DNA of 58,883 bases, from contig PAZY01000022.1 of NCBI GenBank assembly GCA_002715765.1, forward strand, positions 5,795 through 64,677, written 5' to 3'. The notes beneath the pieces were generated by a model. That model saw only the letters and a list, made by a program, of their open reading frames with translations, ran no database searches and had not been told where the DNA came from. Every line of letters begins with the position of its first letter. The first letter of the stretch is position 1. The translations under genes and the position numbers were made by a program. This document shows, one piece after another, positions 14,295-22,877 of this stretch. The stretch comes from Rhodobiaceae bacterium. Its GTDB lineage: Bacteria > Pseudomonadota > Alphaproteobacteria > Parvibaculales > Parvibaculaceae.

Positions 14295-16769
14295 TTAGAA
14301 CGGAATTTCAATACCGACTTCATTTTCGACCGCCAGCTGTATTGGTGTATGGAGATCAACGTCAATGTTTGGAGCGCTTAGTGTCGCAACGAGGGCATAA
14401 CGTCCGGTACGGCGGCAGTTTTTTGCGGATTGTCGCCACCATCCTATAACTGGCTTAACGCAAACAATGTCGCGCGCCGCCAACGCGACTGCCGGGCCGA
14501 TCCACTCATCGCTATGAAGAGAGCCCGCGGAAACGCTATTGGGGCCAAATTTCCAACCGGAATTATCGCCACCATTCGGACCAGGACCGAGTGGGTCTTC
14601 GCGCTCCTTCGGGTTGGTGCGTTTGAGGAAATCATCTTCGCTCTCTGCGCGTCGCTTGAGATCGAACCGAAGGCCGAAAGACTGGTATCGTTGTGCATCG
14701 ATTGACGCGGATCTTCCAGGATTTGGCTCGACGAAATAGGACAACGTCAATTTGAGCCGCACGTCCTGTTCGCCCAGGCCTTCCAGTAACTCCTTCGGCC
14801 AAGGCAGCTTGTAGAAGTGACAATCGGAGAATTTCTTTTGGCCATCTTCAACCCTGAAGGGAGTAATCTCGTTTTGGGCAATTAGAGCAAGGTGGTTGTT
14901 GGCTGAAGCTATGGCCCTTGTGAAATCCGGCACTCCGTGTCCAAATCGGCGCAAAAACGGATGGCGCGCGGTCATTCCTCCGGCGTCATTCATTTCCTGA
15001 AGCATTTTGGGTGTCCATTCAGCACTGTGAACGATCAGTGCACGGATGGTTTCTGGCCACATTGCCGGATATGCGGCGCTGAGCTGTGTAGACATGCGTG
15101 CACATTGTGCTGCCGCTGCGCTCGTCGCCGCAAACGGGATTAAAGGCTGCGCATCAACGTTTTCACCTGTTGTAAGTAGCGCTAGAGAGTCAAGGCTTAG
15201 CGCTTCAGTACCTGCAGGGCTAACGGCACGGTTACCTGCTTCCATAACCACATCGGGTTTAAACGCAGTGCGGCTTTGTGGCCAAGTAACCGATGTTCGG
15301 GTGAATGGGCTGAGATCGCCAGCAGCGGCCATCGCTGTCCATCCATCGTAACCTGCATCATTGATCTCCGTTTTGTTTGTATATCCCCCGACACTCAGTG
15401 CGTTCCATGCTTGCGAAGGGTCTTCTATCGGGAGTTGATCAGCAGGAAGAATATTGTTGACGTCAATTTCGGACGGCGCATTGCCCGCAGACACGACAAA
15501 GAGCCGTGCGGGCGCGTCATCTTCATCGCCCGCCATTTTGCCGACCGCAGCTTGATCAATCGCGGAACTCCATGTCGTAGCCCGCGCGCCAGATACATTG
15601 TCGTTTGTGACTGCCAAACAGAACACGCGTTTCCGCTCAGGTTTGTTTATCTCCGCTAGCGACGTTGCGGATTGGGTTATAGAGCCGTAGGATTTCGGGT
15701 CGTTGGCAGGAAAACCATGAGGGGGCAGAATCTTTACGGATTCTACTCGATGCTGGAGGGTAATCTCACTTTGATCTTCAAGTCGCGGTGCTAGATCACC
15801 CAGCAACGCGAGACCTGCCATACCTGTACCGTGTCCTGCGTCGTCGGCAGACCCCCAATCAACGTTCACCGTCAAAAGGTCGTCGGTAGAAACAGCCGGT
15901 TCAAGGAGTATGTGCGCTCTGTTCACACCCGTATCCAGCAAGCAAACAGCCGGAGCATCACCTGCGGGCCATGTCACGCGTTCCGCAAGGTTTTCAGTCC
16001 ATTGGGTTTGATCTTCATGATCGGTCTCAAGGAAAAACACAGGACTTGCGCTTGCTCTCCTGAGTTCAGAAATGCCTGCGGTAGCAAAAAGAAGCAACTC
16101 GATAGTTACCCGCGTAGCGCGGATTGGTATGACGGTGCTCTCTGGAAACTTTAGCCAATAATGTTCTTCGGCCACGAGGCAGTTAATGTTCTGAGCGGCG
16201 TCCCGGACCTTGTTCGCCAATTCGGCATAACACCAAACTTCCCACCAAATCTCATCCTGCGGTTCCTGTGGCAGCGTATCTGGGGCGTCTGTCCAAAATG
16301 TTTCCAGCCGCGCACGTCTGATCGCCTCAATCGGCTCAACTTTGTCCTTTTTGGGTGGCTCTCCGCGTGCGTTTACATCGCCATTTAAATATTCTGCCAC
16401 GATGCTTTCCACGACAGGTCGAGCATCATCGGGAACGAACAGTGCGACCCGCACCCCGTTATCTTCAGTCGTTGAAACAGCGCCCGGTCGAACTTTATCT
16501 CGTTTACGTTCTAGGGTGTCCACGGGATTGGTGCCTCGCCGAAGGTCTACTTCTAAGAAGATGCCCTCGGGCCGTTCCAACCGATCATCCTGTGGCCGCG
16601 CTGCGTCCGCTTCTTGAAATGCTGCCTGCATTTCAGCTTGCAGCCTGGCACCGTGTTGTGCTCGAACGCGCGGCGCTGCACCGCCCCCGATGTTTTGTCT
16701 TGAGGCTTGGTAGGGGCGTATTAAAACGCGCGGAGTAATATCGATATGTGGTTTATCAAAATCTGCCAT
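14295..16769 (-). CDS. ietS: subtilisin-like serine protease, IetS-type
   Basis: An 824-residue S8 protease without signal peptide. The triad is visible: Asp279 in AVCLLDTGVNRAH, His313 in DAGHGTGMAG and Ser550 in PFAATSAAAAQ, with oxyanion Asn430 in FVVSAGN. A 270-residue N-terminal region and a 200-residue C-terminal region flank the protease. The gene begins 12 bp after a AAA ATPase gene on the same strand. This ATPase-subtilase pairing is the IetA/IetS arrangement first described as a plasmid stability and incompatibility pair in Agrobacterium and later listed among defence systems. The protease is the toxic half and is presumably held in check by the ATPase. Confidence 0.82.
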   Translation of the reverse strand: MADFDKPHIDITPRVLIRPYQASRQNIGGGAAPRVRAQHGARLQAEMQAAFQEADAARPQDDRLERPEGIFLEVDLRRGTNPVDTLERKRDKVRPGAVSTTEDNGVRVALFVPDDARPVVESIVAEYLNGDVNARGEPPKKDKVEPIEAIRRARLETFWTDAPDTLPQEPQDEIWWEVWCYAELANKVRDAAQNINCLVAEEHYWLKFPESTVIPIRATRVTIELLLFATAGISELRRASASPVFFLETDHEDQTQWTENLAERVTWPAGDAPAVCLLDTGVNRAHILLEPAVSTDDLLTVNVDWGSADDAGHGTGMAGLALLGDLAPRLEDQSEITLQHRVESVKILPPHGFPANDPKSYGSITQSATSLAEINKPERKRVFCLAVTNDNVSGARATTWSSAIDQAAVGKMAGDEDDAPARLFVVSAGNAPSEIDVNNILPADQLPIEDPSQAWNALSVGGYTNKTEINDAGYDGWTAMAAAGDLSPFTRTSVTWPQSRTAFKPDVVMEAGNRAVSPAGTEALSLDSLALLTTGENVDAQPLIPFAATSAAAAQCARMSTQLSAAYPAMWPETIRALIVHSAEWTPKMLQEMNDAGGMTARHPFLRRFGHGVPDFTRAIASANNHLALIAQNEITPFRVEDGQKKFSDCHFYKLPWPKELLEGLGEQDVRLKLTLSYFVEPNPGRSASIDAQRYQSFGLRFDLKRRAESEDDFLKRTNPKEREDPLGPGPNGGDNSGWKFGPNSVSAGSLHSDEWIGPAVALAARDIVCVKPVIGWWRQSAKNCRRTGRYALVATLSAPNIDVDLHTPIQLAVENEVGIEIPF

Positions 16770-16781
16770 GGGTTAGGCGCA

Positions 16782-17780
16782 TTATCTCTCCACCTTTGAG
16801 AAAGCTTCTCGCATCTCTCTCCGGTCATTTAGACGCCTAAGGACATCGTCTGTTCTAATCGTGTCACGTTCATCGAGAATGGCGGTTTTTACTGCATCCT
16901 CTGAAGCCCGCGCGATCTCGGATTGACTGAGGCCTGCCGCCGCTTCGATAATCTTTTTCCATGCCAGCCGTGGTCGCTTCAGAGGTCTGAGGTATTTTTC
17001 AATCAGTGCTCTTATCTGCTCGTCAGAGGGAGATTCGAATTCGATTACAGCATCGAAACGTCGAAGTAGAGCGCGGTCGAGGAGTTCAGGGTGGTTTGTC
17101 GCTCCCAATAGGACACTGTCGGTCGCATTGGGCTGTTCGATGAGCTGTAAGAACGAGTTCAGCACTCGGCGCATTTCTGCAACATCATTGGTTGCTTTTC
17201 GGTGGCTGCCGATTGCATCAAATTCATCGAATAAATAGACGCCGCGACGCTTGAGTGTTTCATCAAAAACCAAACGCAACTTTGAGGCAGTCTCTCCCAT
17301 GAACCTTGTGATCAAGGATTCTAACCTGATCACAAACAAGGGTAGATGCAACTCACCCGCAAGCGCCTCTGCTGTCATCGTTTTGCCAGAGCCCGGCGGT
17401 CCTACAAACAGCACGCATCGGTTTGGCGTTTTACCATGTTCACGGAGCCAATCACGCTTTACTTGCTGGCGGATCAGATCTTCTAGCTTTTCGTTGACTG
17501 ATTCATGTAGAACAACATCTTTTATGCGCAGTTTCGGCTCTTTGAGGTCAATAAGAGATTCAAGATCGCCGCGCGGCCGCGCAAACGGAATAGCAACACC
17601 TACGCCTCGCAATTTTGCTGCTCTCGCTTCATCAACGGCGGTGCGCAGATCTTCCGCCGTGGAACGGTGACCACGCCTTGCTTCGGTGGCGGCAATCTGG
17701 AGCGCGATTGAATAAAATTGCTCGTCGTCTCCTGACACTCGACTCTTGAGCATTGCCAATATCTGCTTTGTGTTTGACAT
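16782..17780 (-). CDS. ietA: AAA ATPase, IetA-type
   Basis: A 332-residue AAA protein: Walker A GPPGSGKT (127-134), Walker B VYLFDEFDA (181-189), sensor 1 LLGATNHPE and the arginine-finger region DRALLRRFDAVIEF. The N-terminal 120 residues are helical and basic. It is the first gene of the ietA-ietS operon. In the described system the ATPase neutralises the partner subtilase. The ATG at 17780 lacks an obvious ribosome binding site. Confidence 0.82.
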   Translation of the reverse strand: MSNTKQILAMLKSRVSGDDEQFYSIALQIAATEARRGHRSTAEDLRTAVDEARAAKLRGVGVAIPFARPRGDLESLIDLKEPKLRIKDVVLHESVNEKLEDLIRQQVKRDWLREHGKTPNRCVLFVGPPGSGKTMTAEALAGELHLPLFVIRLESLITRFMGETASKLRLVFDETLKRRGVYLFDEFDAIGSHRKATNDVAEMRRVLNSFLQLIEQPNATDSVLLGATNHPELLDRALLRRFDAVIEFESPSDEQIRALIEKYLRPLKRPRLAWKKIIEAAAGLSQSEIARASEDAVKTAILDERDTIRTDDVLRRLNDRREMREAFSKVER

Positions 17781-18221
17781 ATCAGACTTGCCTGTCTCAG
17801 ACTTTTGCCGGCGTTCTTTTCACCTCGTTGAGCATATAGTACCTAGAGCCTTGCTGGTATTGATTTTTTCAACTCGGCATTCGGATCCGTCAGCTACGTC
17901 TCACATCAGTGAGAATGGATGGTGCGCACCCGCCAAGTAAGACAGTCTCTCAAAATATCTCCGACTTGGCTGATGGGCTGAGAGCGTGGCCGGACTAGGC
18001 TCTCGGGGACCGAGTCACTGAGCCGTCTCGGTCATTCGGATCTGATCCGTTGTGCGTCCACAGAAAGCCTTCAGGGGCAGGCACCTTTTGTACTTTTTGA
18101 GATCTGGCAGCCCCGTCCTCTGTCAACGTCACACCCTTCGTTTTCGCAGCGCGCAACGGCTGGCACCCATCCATTTTTGATTTCGCAGGGTTGACTGTGC
18201 GTGGCGATGAAAGAATGTAAC
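17781..18221. other. intergenic stretch with a 7-bp inverted repeat, no confident gene
   Basis: The only structure is GACCGAG (18008-18014) and CTCGGTC (18027-18033), preceded by GAGAGC/GCTCTC around 17983. A minus-strand frame at 17995-18330 overlaps the lipoprotein gene in another frame, lacks a ribosome binding site and is not called. Confidence 0.4.
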
Positions 18222-18641
18222 CTAGTTCAACCCCGTCCCCACACCTGGTCGGCGACCGACCGTCCAGACCCGGGTCGAAGCATCGGCAATGGCAGGACAC
18301 GCTTTGTACCCATAGCCGATGGACTCGCACGGCTCATTGGAGAGCGGTTGTATGGATTGGAATGTTCGACAGTGCTCCCGCGCGGTAGATGTGCCGCCAG
18401 CGAGGTTACCGGCCTTCAGGTGATTAAGATAGGTGCGCATCGCCTGCGGACTATCGCAGCCTTCCAGATCACCTCCGCCAAGGGATGCGCCGCCCCCTGA
18501 ACTGCTACCACCCATGACCCCGGTCATCACTTGTCCCGCTACTGCTCCGGCGGTCGCGGTTCCCAGCGTTCTCAATACAGAGCTGTTACAGCCAGCGAGA
18601 AGTACTCCGATGATAGTGAGTATCAGAACGTGTTTTAACAT
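18222..18641 (-). CDS. small putative lipoprotein
   Basis: 139 residues. The N-terminus MLKHVLILTIIGVLLAGC is a signal peptide with lipobox LAGC (Cys18). Next is a Gly/Ser-rich, weakly hydrophobic stretch (about 25-55), then a Cys-containing region with four cysteines. AAGGAAC precedes the ATG. It is third in a minus-strand trio (19425 to 18222) with another lipoprotein and a membrane protein. Function is unknown; a cell-envelope role is the most that can be said. Confidence 0.6.
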   Translation of the reverse strand: MLKHVLILTIIGVLLAGCNSSVLRTLGTATAGAVAGQVMTGVMGGSSSGGGASLGGGDLEGCDSPQAMRTYLNHLKAGNLAGGTSTAREHCRTFQSIQPLSNEPCESIGYGYKACPAIADASTRVWTVGRRPGVGTGLN

Positions 18642-18676
18642 TGGGTATGTTCCTTGCGATTCAACAAGAGCGCTCG

Positions 18677-19045
18677 TCAGTTGTTACAATGAGGCGGTGT
18701 TCGATACAGGTTGCCCATGTCATTACCGCGCGCCTGGCTCTGCACCCATCGACGCCACTGCGCACGTGCTGCTGGATCACAGGGTGCAGTATTCAACAGT
18801 CTTTGCTGAGACTGATCTGCGATTCGATCCACATAGCTACCGTCGGAGTTTGTGTAGACTGGCGGCGAGTGGGGCGCATTTGCATTTTGGTTGGGTGGTG
18901 GCATGTATCCGGTGGGATATTGACCCGCTGTCTGACCAATGCCCTGAGCGATACCTACCGCAAGAGCCTCGAAATCACCTGACTGGCACGCAGATAGCAA
19001 CGTACTGATTGCAAGAACGGGGACGATCAAAAATATTCTCTTCAT
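18677..19045 (-). CDS. small putative lipoprotein
   Basis: 122 residues beginning MKRIFLIVPVLAISTLLSAC, a signal peptide with lipobox LSAC (Cys20). The mature part is Gln/Asn/Pro-rich (GYMPPPNQNANAPHSPP) and ends in a His-Cys-Asn-Asn tail. GGAG lies 8 nt before the ATG. It sits between a membrane protein and a second lipoprotein on the same strand. No family is recognised. Confidence 0.6.
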   Translation of the reverse strand: MKRIFLIVPVLAISTLLSACQSGDFEALAVGIAQGIGQTAGQYPTGYMPPPNQNANAPHSPPVYTNSDGSYVDRIADQSQQRLLNTAPCDPAARAQWRRWVQSQARGNDMGNLYRTPPHCNN

Positions 19046-19086
19046 CTTTTTTGCTCCATGAGTTTGGGTTTCTTTTTGACTGATCT

Positions 19087-19425
19087 CTAGCTACCGGTTT
19101 TTCCAAGCGCAAATCTTCCCGTCGCGTTTAAGCCCATCGCGACCAGAGGCAAGGCGGGTGATAGAAAAATAGCTAAATAGACGGCAACGACCGACAACTC
19201 CTGCACATTCAAAGCAGCCGTCAGGGTGGCCAGAAATGCCGGGCTAAGGAAAATGAGGCTTGTTGCAGCAAGAAGGGCCGAGATCGTCGCGAAGACACGG
19301 TCACCTGCCAGTGCGGCGATTGAGGCAAGCAACATGGCAATTGCTGTGGTGAATGCACCCAATACAGGAATGAAGATTGAGACAACCGTGAGAATGACGG
19401 CAGTGATTCCAAAACCTTGTGACAT
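19087..19425 (-). CDS. small inner-membrane protein
   Basis: 112 residues, strongly hydrophobic, with three likely membrane segments: GITAVILTVVSIFIPVLGAF, VFATISALLAATSLIFLSP and LSVVAVYLAIFLSPALPLVA. GGAGGG lies 5 nt before the ATG. It is the first gene of the minus-strand trio with two lipoproteins. No family is recognised. Confidence 0.6.
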   Translation of the reverse strand: MSQGFGITAVILTVVSIFIPVLGAFTTAIAMLLASIAALAGDRVFATISALLAATSLIFLSPAFLATLTAALNVQELSVVAVYLAIFLSPALPLVAMGLNATGRFALGKTGS

Positions 19426-19789
19426 TTCTGCCCTCCATCTTCGGCTGCAGTCTGCAAGTAAAACTGCATGGCCTCATGAATACGAAGAGCGAAACGCTTA
19501 ACTTACTTGAACAGTTTTGATAATATTGATCACTAGGTCGATTTCTCTTTGTAAAAAGGGATTTATTATTGATTGAAGGGTGAGTTTGATTTAGAAAAAT
19601 GGAGAGTAGAGCAAACGGAAACGGCGGCCTGACGGTCGTTTGGGCGAATTGAACAGAATTATCAATTGCGTTCAGTTAGTTAGCTACTTCCCACCAGTCC
19701 TCTCCGAAGAGTCAAATCTGGCGTTATCAGCCCGCTGAGCGGGCCTGGCTCTCATCACTTGCCCAATTTTATCCGCTAAGGAACTCACT
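19426..19789. other. intergenic region with a GC-rich hairpin
   Basis: An A/T-rich stretch with no gene, ending in GCCCGCTGAGCGGGC (19730-19744), a perfect hairpin 45 bp before the recombinase ATG. It is the leader of the tyrosine recombinase gene and could be an attenuator or recombinase target. Confidence 0.45.
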
Positions 19790-20377
19790 ATGCTTCACCA
19801 AGCTGGCTTGGGGATGAGCCTCTACACGCGTGTGGGTGCGCGTAAATACCTCAATGCAGACGAGAGGGATCGGTTCTTGGCTGTTGCCCAGGACCAGGCT
19901 CCCTTGACCCGCTCATTCTGCCTAACGCTTGCATACACTGGATGCCGCATCTCCGAAGCGCTCGCATTGCGGCCTCGTGACGTGCAACTCCATTCAAATG
20001 TCATCTCTATACGTACCCTCAAAAAGAGAGGAAAGCTGATGGTGCGCGAAATACCCGTCCCGGAATCTCTTTGCGCTGTTCTCGAGGAGACACACGACAT
20101 CACCGGATACACATCCGACCACGATTTTCCTTTATGGACCTGGGGAAGAACGACCGCCTGGGCGCAGGTCAAACAAGTCATGCATAAAGCTGAAGTTGTT
20201 GGGCCACATGGAACCCCGAAAGGCCTGCGCCACGGGTTTGGCATCCATGCCGTGCAATCAGGTATCCCACTCAACCTAATTCAGCGATGGCTCGGTCATG
20301 CGGCCATGTCTACGACCGCGATCTGCGTGGATGCAGCGGGCCCCGAAGAGCGTGCCATCGCCCAGCGTATGTGGTGA
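19790..20377 (+). CDS. short tyrosine recombinase with catalytic Tyr replaced by Cys
   Basis: 195 residues, the catalytic half of a lambda-integrase-type recombinase. Visible active-site elements are Arg53 in AYTGCRISEAL, Lys80 in TLKKRGK, Arg147 in PKGLRHGFG and His170 in WLGHAA. The nucleophile position reads STTAICVDA (Cys179) where the family normally has STTAIYxxA; the codon TGC is one transition from TAC. The enzyme is therefore expected to lack strand cleavage. AAGGAA precedes the ATG. This compact family is common on alphaproteobacterial plasmids and islands. The reading frame is otherwise intact, so inactivation is recent or the protein has a binding role. Confidence 0.8.
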   Translation: MLHQAGLGMSLYTRVGARKYLNADERDRFLAVAQDQAPLTRSFCLTLAYTGCRISEALALRPRDVQLHSNVISIRTLKKRGKLMVREIPVPESLCAVLEETHDITGYTSDHDFPLWTWGRTTAWAQVKQVMHKAEVVGPHGTPKGLRHGFGIHAVQSGIPLNLIQRWLGHAAMSTTAICVDAAGPEERAIAQRMW

Positions 20378-20394
20378 CAGATGGCCATGCTCAA

Positions 20395-20468
20395 AAGCCT
20401 GCTCTCCTTCGTCACTCGATTTGAAAAGTGACTTTCGGAGGCAGGCTTATGAGCACTATCGCGATAGT
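20395..20468. other. inverted repeats between convergent recombinase and RuvC-like genes
   Basis: AAGCCTGC(T)CTCC at 20395-20407 pairs with GGAGGCAGGCTT at 20437-20448 (one extra base), enclosing GTCACT/AGTGAC. Just beyond is the perfect 14-bp palindrome ACTATCGCGATAGT at 20455-20468. The first may be a bidirectional terminator, although no T-run follows; the second looks like a protein site. Confidence 0.45.
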
Positions 20469-20480
20469 TGTAAAGCTGGT

Positions 20481-20993
20481 CTAACTTTCTGGCTGTTGCC
20501 GTTCCGTTTTGTAGAACGTGACGATCAGCGACAGAGCATCGAAGAGGAGCATGCTGTGTTGTTCGCCATCCCCTGTATTGCGAGGGGAGGGCACACAACG
20601 GGCAAACTCTGGGATGATCTTACCAACGGCTTCAGCTATCTCTTCCTTGGTTGCGGCGTCATGGGTTGAGAAGTAGGCGCGGATATCTTCCCGAGTGAAC
20701 CTGACCACTTCAATCTGTGACTTCTCGGCAGTTTCAGCGATCCGGTCTACCATCTCATGCACGTTTCTCGGGAGCCGAGAATGCCGCGTATCCGTTGCTG
20801 GCAATATAAGGACGGATGGGAAATCCATTCCCAGCAACGTGCGCGCTTCATCAAAACCCTCGCCATCACTCTCGAACTTCCGGATACCCCACTCGATAGG
20901 CTCATGCATGCCCTCAAAGAGAGCAAAGCCAATGCGGCGGTTCTGAAGCGCCATAGCCATCACCCTTGGCTCAGCAAAATTTTGTACTTTCAT
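20481..20993 (-). CDS. putative RuvC/RNase H-fold protein
   Basis: 170 residues. The N-terminal strand pair RVMAMALQNRRIGFALFEG followed by WGIRKFE resembles the first beta-hairpin of RuvC-like resolvases, though the first-strand acidic residue is missing here (ALQNRR). The C-terminus SMLLFDALSLIV could supply a late Asp. The family call is weak and catalytic competence is doubtful. It lies 9 bp downstream of an XRE-type regulator and is probably co-transcribed. It belongs to the same accessory block as the serine recombinase. Confidence 0.4.
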   Translation of the reverse strand: MKVQNFAEPRVMAMALQNRRIGFALFEGMHEPIEWGIRKFESDGEGFDEARTLLGMDFPSVLILPATDTRHSRLPRNVHEMVDRIAETAEKSQIEVVRFTREDIRAYFSTHDAATKEEIAEAVGKIIPEFARCVPSPRNTGDGEQHSMLLFDALSLIVTFYKTERQQPES

Positions 20994-21002
20994 ATGTAGT
21001 TG

Positions 21003-21374
21003 TCATGCGCGTCCAATCCGCCTCTCCATTGCGGCAAGGGTTTTTCTCTTGTATCTGTTCTTCTTGCTGTCGGCTTCCCTTTCCAACTTTTGGATGAGCA
21101 CCTGAACGCGCGTTAAGGCTAATTGTTCGACCTTTAGGTGCAAACTTGAATAGAGCTCCTGTACCGACACATCGAATATGATCTGCAACGCGAGTAGTTG
21201 CTCGAGCGCCATTCCCTGACCTGTCCGTTCGGAACGGGATACCGCCTTGCGATTTGATAGACCAAGCAAAAATGCGACTTCTTCCTGTGTAAGGCCGGAG
21301 CGCATTCTAAAGGTGCGTAGGTAGTTTGGTTTATCTCTGCTCATAATTTGTGTCCGCACATGGGCATCTCCCAA
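21003..21374 (-). CDS. XRE-type helix-turn-helix regulator
   Basis: Up to 123 residues. A Cro/C1-type HTH is clear: YLRTFRMRSGLTQEEVAFLL, then LSNRKAVSRSERTGQGMALEQLLAL. After it comes a Lys/Arg-rich helical tail (LIQKLEREADSKKNRYKRKT). Starts at TTG 21374 and ATG 21344 are both possible; ATG 21344 gives MSRDKPNYLRTF directly before the HTH. It heads an operon with the RuvC-like gene. It likely regulates genes of this mobile block. Confidence 0.75.
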   Translation of the reverse strand: MGDAHVRTQIMSRDKPNYLRTFRMRSGLTQEEVAFLLGLSNRKAVSRSERTGQGMALEQLLALQIIFDVSVQELYSSLHLKVEQLALTRVQVLIQKLEREADSKKNRYKRKTLAAMERRIGRA

Positions 21375-21479
21375 GTGTGCCGGAGTATCGTAACTAATTG
21401 AGCCACAAATCGTAGGCGTGCAAATGTGCCTCTGAGGTCATTTTACCACCCGTGAGATTTCTCTATGGTTGGGTGTGTA

Positions 21480-22520
21480 CTACTGGTCTCCCAATCTTGC
21501 TTGAACCATCTTGGTAACGAACTGGCAGAGATGCTTCCGTTCACTCTCATCTTCTATGATCGAGAAAAGCGGAATGAGAATCTGGCTTTCGCGGTATGAG
21601 AACTTAGAACCGGAGAGCCTCTGGAGGGGTGCAAATTGCCCATAGGTTGTCAGCCGGTACGCGAGCAGTTTGTTGCGAAGTGCCAGTGCTTCCGCGCTGT
21701 ACGTGGCTGGAAGGTTGATGGGAACATCGTCACGAAGCCTCTTCCTTTTGGAAAGGAGTGTCAGAAAGCGGCTTTCAAGCGCTGCATCGGCGTAGTCGCC
21801 ACGCATGGCAATGACCTTGGGGCCGAATACCTGGAACACCCGAGGATTGAAGTCTCGATCCCGCGTTGCCTGTGCCCTGAGCACCGGCATACCCCGAACG
21901 TTCCCATTGTTGAAAATCTTTGCAATTTCCGCCGTCTCGTCCGAGAAACGAAAGTCGGCCTCATCAACAATGAGCGTCCCACCAAACGTGTCGAGCATAT
22001 GAAAAATCGGTGAGATGGTGGACGCGCCATTGGCGAATATCGGACGGTAGCAGACCGATCCCACAATCTGGAGGAAGCGTGTCTTTCCAGTCCCAAAATC
22101 CCCCTTGATGCGCAGGTATGGCAACTCGTTGAAGTGATCGAACACCCAGGTGAAAAGGATGTAGTAGGCGATGAGCCGCTCGCATCCTTCCTCTAGGTCT
22201 ACATAGCGATGTATGTAGGCAGCCAGATCGTCGATAAGGGTTGCTTGAGACCCGTAGTCCTCAGGCGCGCTCGGGAATAGCACAACGCCATGCTGGAGCA
22301 TGTTGTTGTCGGCAGAGAGCGGCACCAGGGTGTGATGCCGATCTTCGATTGATTTAACAATCCGCCAGGCTTTTCCCTTCCTCATCACGAGAGCGGTTGT
22401 GTGTGCGTCACGGTCGTAGATCAGTTCAACATGTTCGCCTGTTTCAAGTTCTGCAGAGACAATCGATTTTACTAGCGACCCGTGATCCTTCTTTCTTTTG
22501 GTCGCAACAAGTTTTCCCAT
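21480..22520 (-). CDS. P-loop ATPase, mobile-element helicase-like
   Basis: 346 residues with Walker A GDFGTGKT (140-147), Walker B GTLIVDEAD (181-189) and an Arg-rich segment GMPVLRAQATRDRDF about 40 residues later. The layout resembles P-loop ATPases of DNA mobility or replication that handle single-stranded DNA. No primase, helicase or DnaA domain is recognised. It is divergent from the serine recombinase operon across a region of large inverted repeats, which could be its target. Confidence 0.6.
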   Translation of the reverse strand: MGKLVATKRKKDHGSLVKSIVSAELETGEHVELIYDRDAHTTALVMRKGKAWRIVKSIEDRHHTLVPLSADNNMLQHGVVLFPSAPEDYGSQATLIDDLAAYIHRYVDLEEGCERLIAYYILFTWVFDHFNELPYLRIKGDFGTGKTRFLQIVGSVCYRPIFANGASTISPIFHMLDTFGGTLIVDEADFRFSDETAEIAKIFNNGNVRGMPVLRAQATRDRDFNPRVFQVFGPKVIAMRGDYADAALESRFLTLLSKRKRLRDDVPINLPATYSAEALALRNKLLAYRLTTYGQFAPLQRLSGSKFSYRESQILIPLFSIIEDESERKHLCQFVTKMVQARLGDQ

Positions 22521-22540
22521 CAGGCAATTGTATCGCGCCT

Positions 22541-22648
22541 CATGAGTGTCATCACGGGTGGTGAATTGTGTCTAGAGGGCACAATCTCCCGCCTACACTC
22601 ATGGCGCATTTCCCGCTACCCTGTAGCAGTCTTGCACAGGGTAGCGGG
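22541..22648. repeat. two large inverted repeats in the divergent region upstream of the serine recombinase
   Basis: The first is CATGAGTGT (22541-22549) with ACACTCATG (22595-22603), enclosing ATTGTG (22565-22570) with CACAAT (22580-22585). The second is a perfect 13-bp pair, CCCGCTACCCTGT (22612-22624) with ACAGGGTAGCGGG (22636-22648), separated by 11 bases. There is no T-run, so it is not a simple terminator. It may be an operator array, a transfer or replication origin, or a recombinase site. Confidence 0.6.
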
Positions 22649-22679
22649 GTCGCCACTTCTCTGACATTGACGCCATCCC

Positions 22680-22877
22680 ATGATCAGCCTTGATGAACTA
22701 CGACACCTTGAACCAACACTCGCAGATATGAACGATGAAGATCTCTTAGAGATACGCTCTCAGCTCTATGCCCTTGGACAGCTCGCGTTTGACGTGTGGC
22801 AGAGAGAGCAAACCGGTTCCAATTGTCCCCAGGGGGTTGTGACTCCCGACCCATCAAATTCTACTATTGATATATGA
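22680..22877 (+). CDS. small protein upstream of serine recombinase
   Basis: 65 residues, acidic N-terminal half (DELRHLEPTLADMNDEDLLE). Its stop overlaps the recombinase start in ATGA (22874-22877), which indicates translational coupling. No family is recognised. A role as regulator or directionality partner of the recombinase is possible from position alone. Confidence 0.55.
   Translation: MISLDELRHLEPTLADMNDEDLLEIRSQLYALGQLAFDVWQREQTGSNCPQGVVTPDPSNSTIDI

Noticed and set aside
17995-18330. A 111-residue minus-strand frame
   Set aside because: It overlaps the end of the lipoprotein gene in another frame and has no initiation signal. Part of it looks vaguely protein-like, so it remains possible but unsupported.
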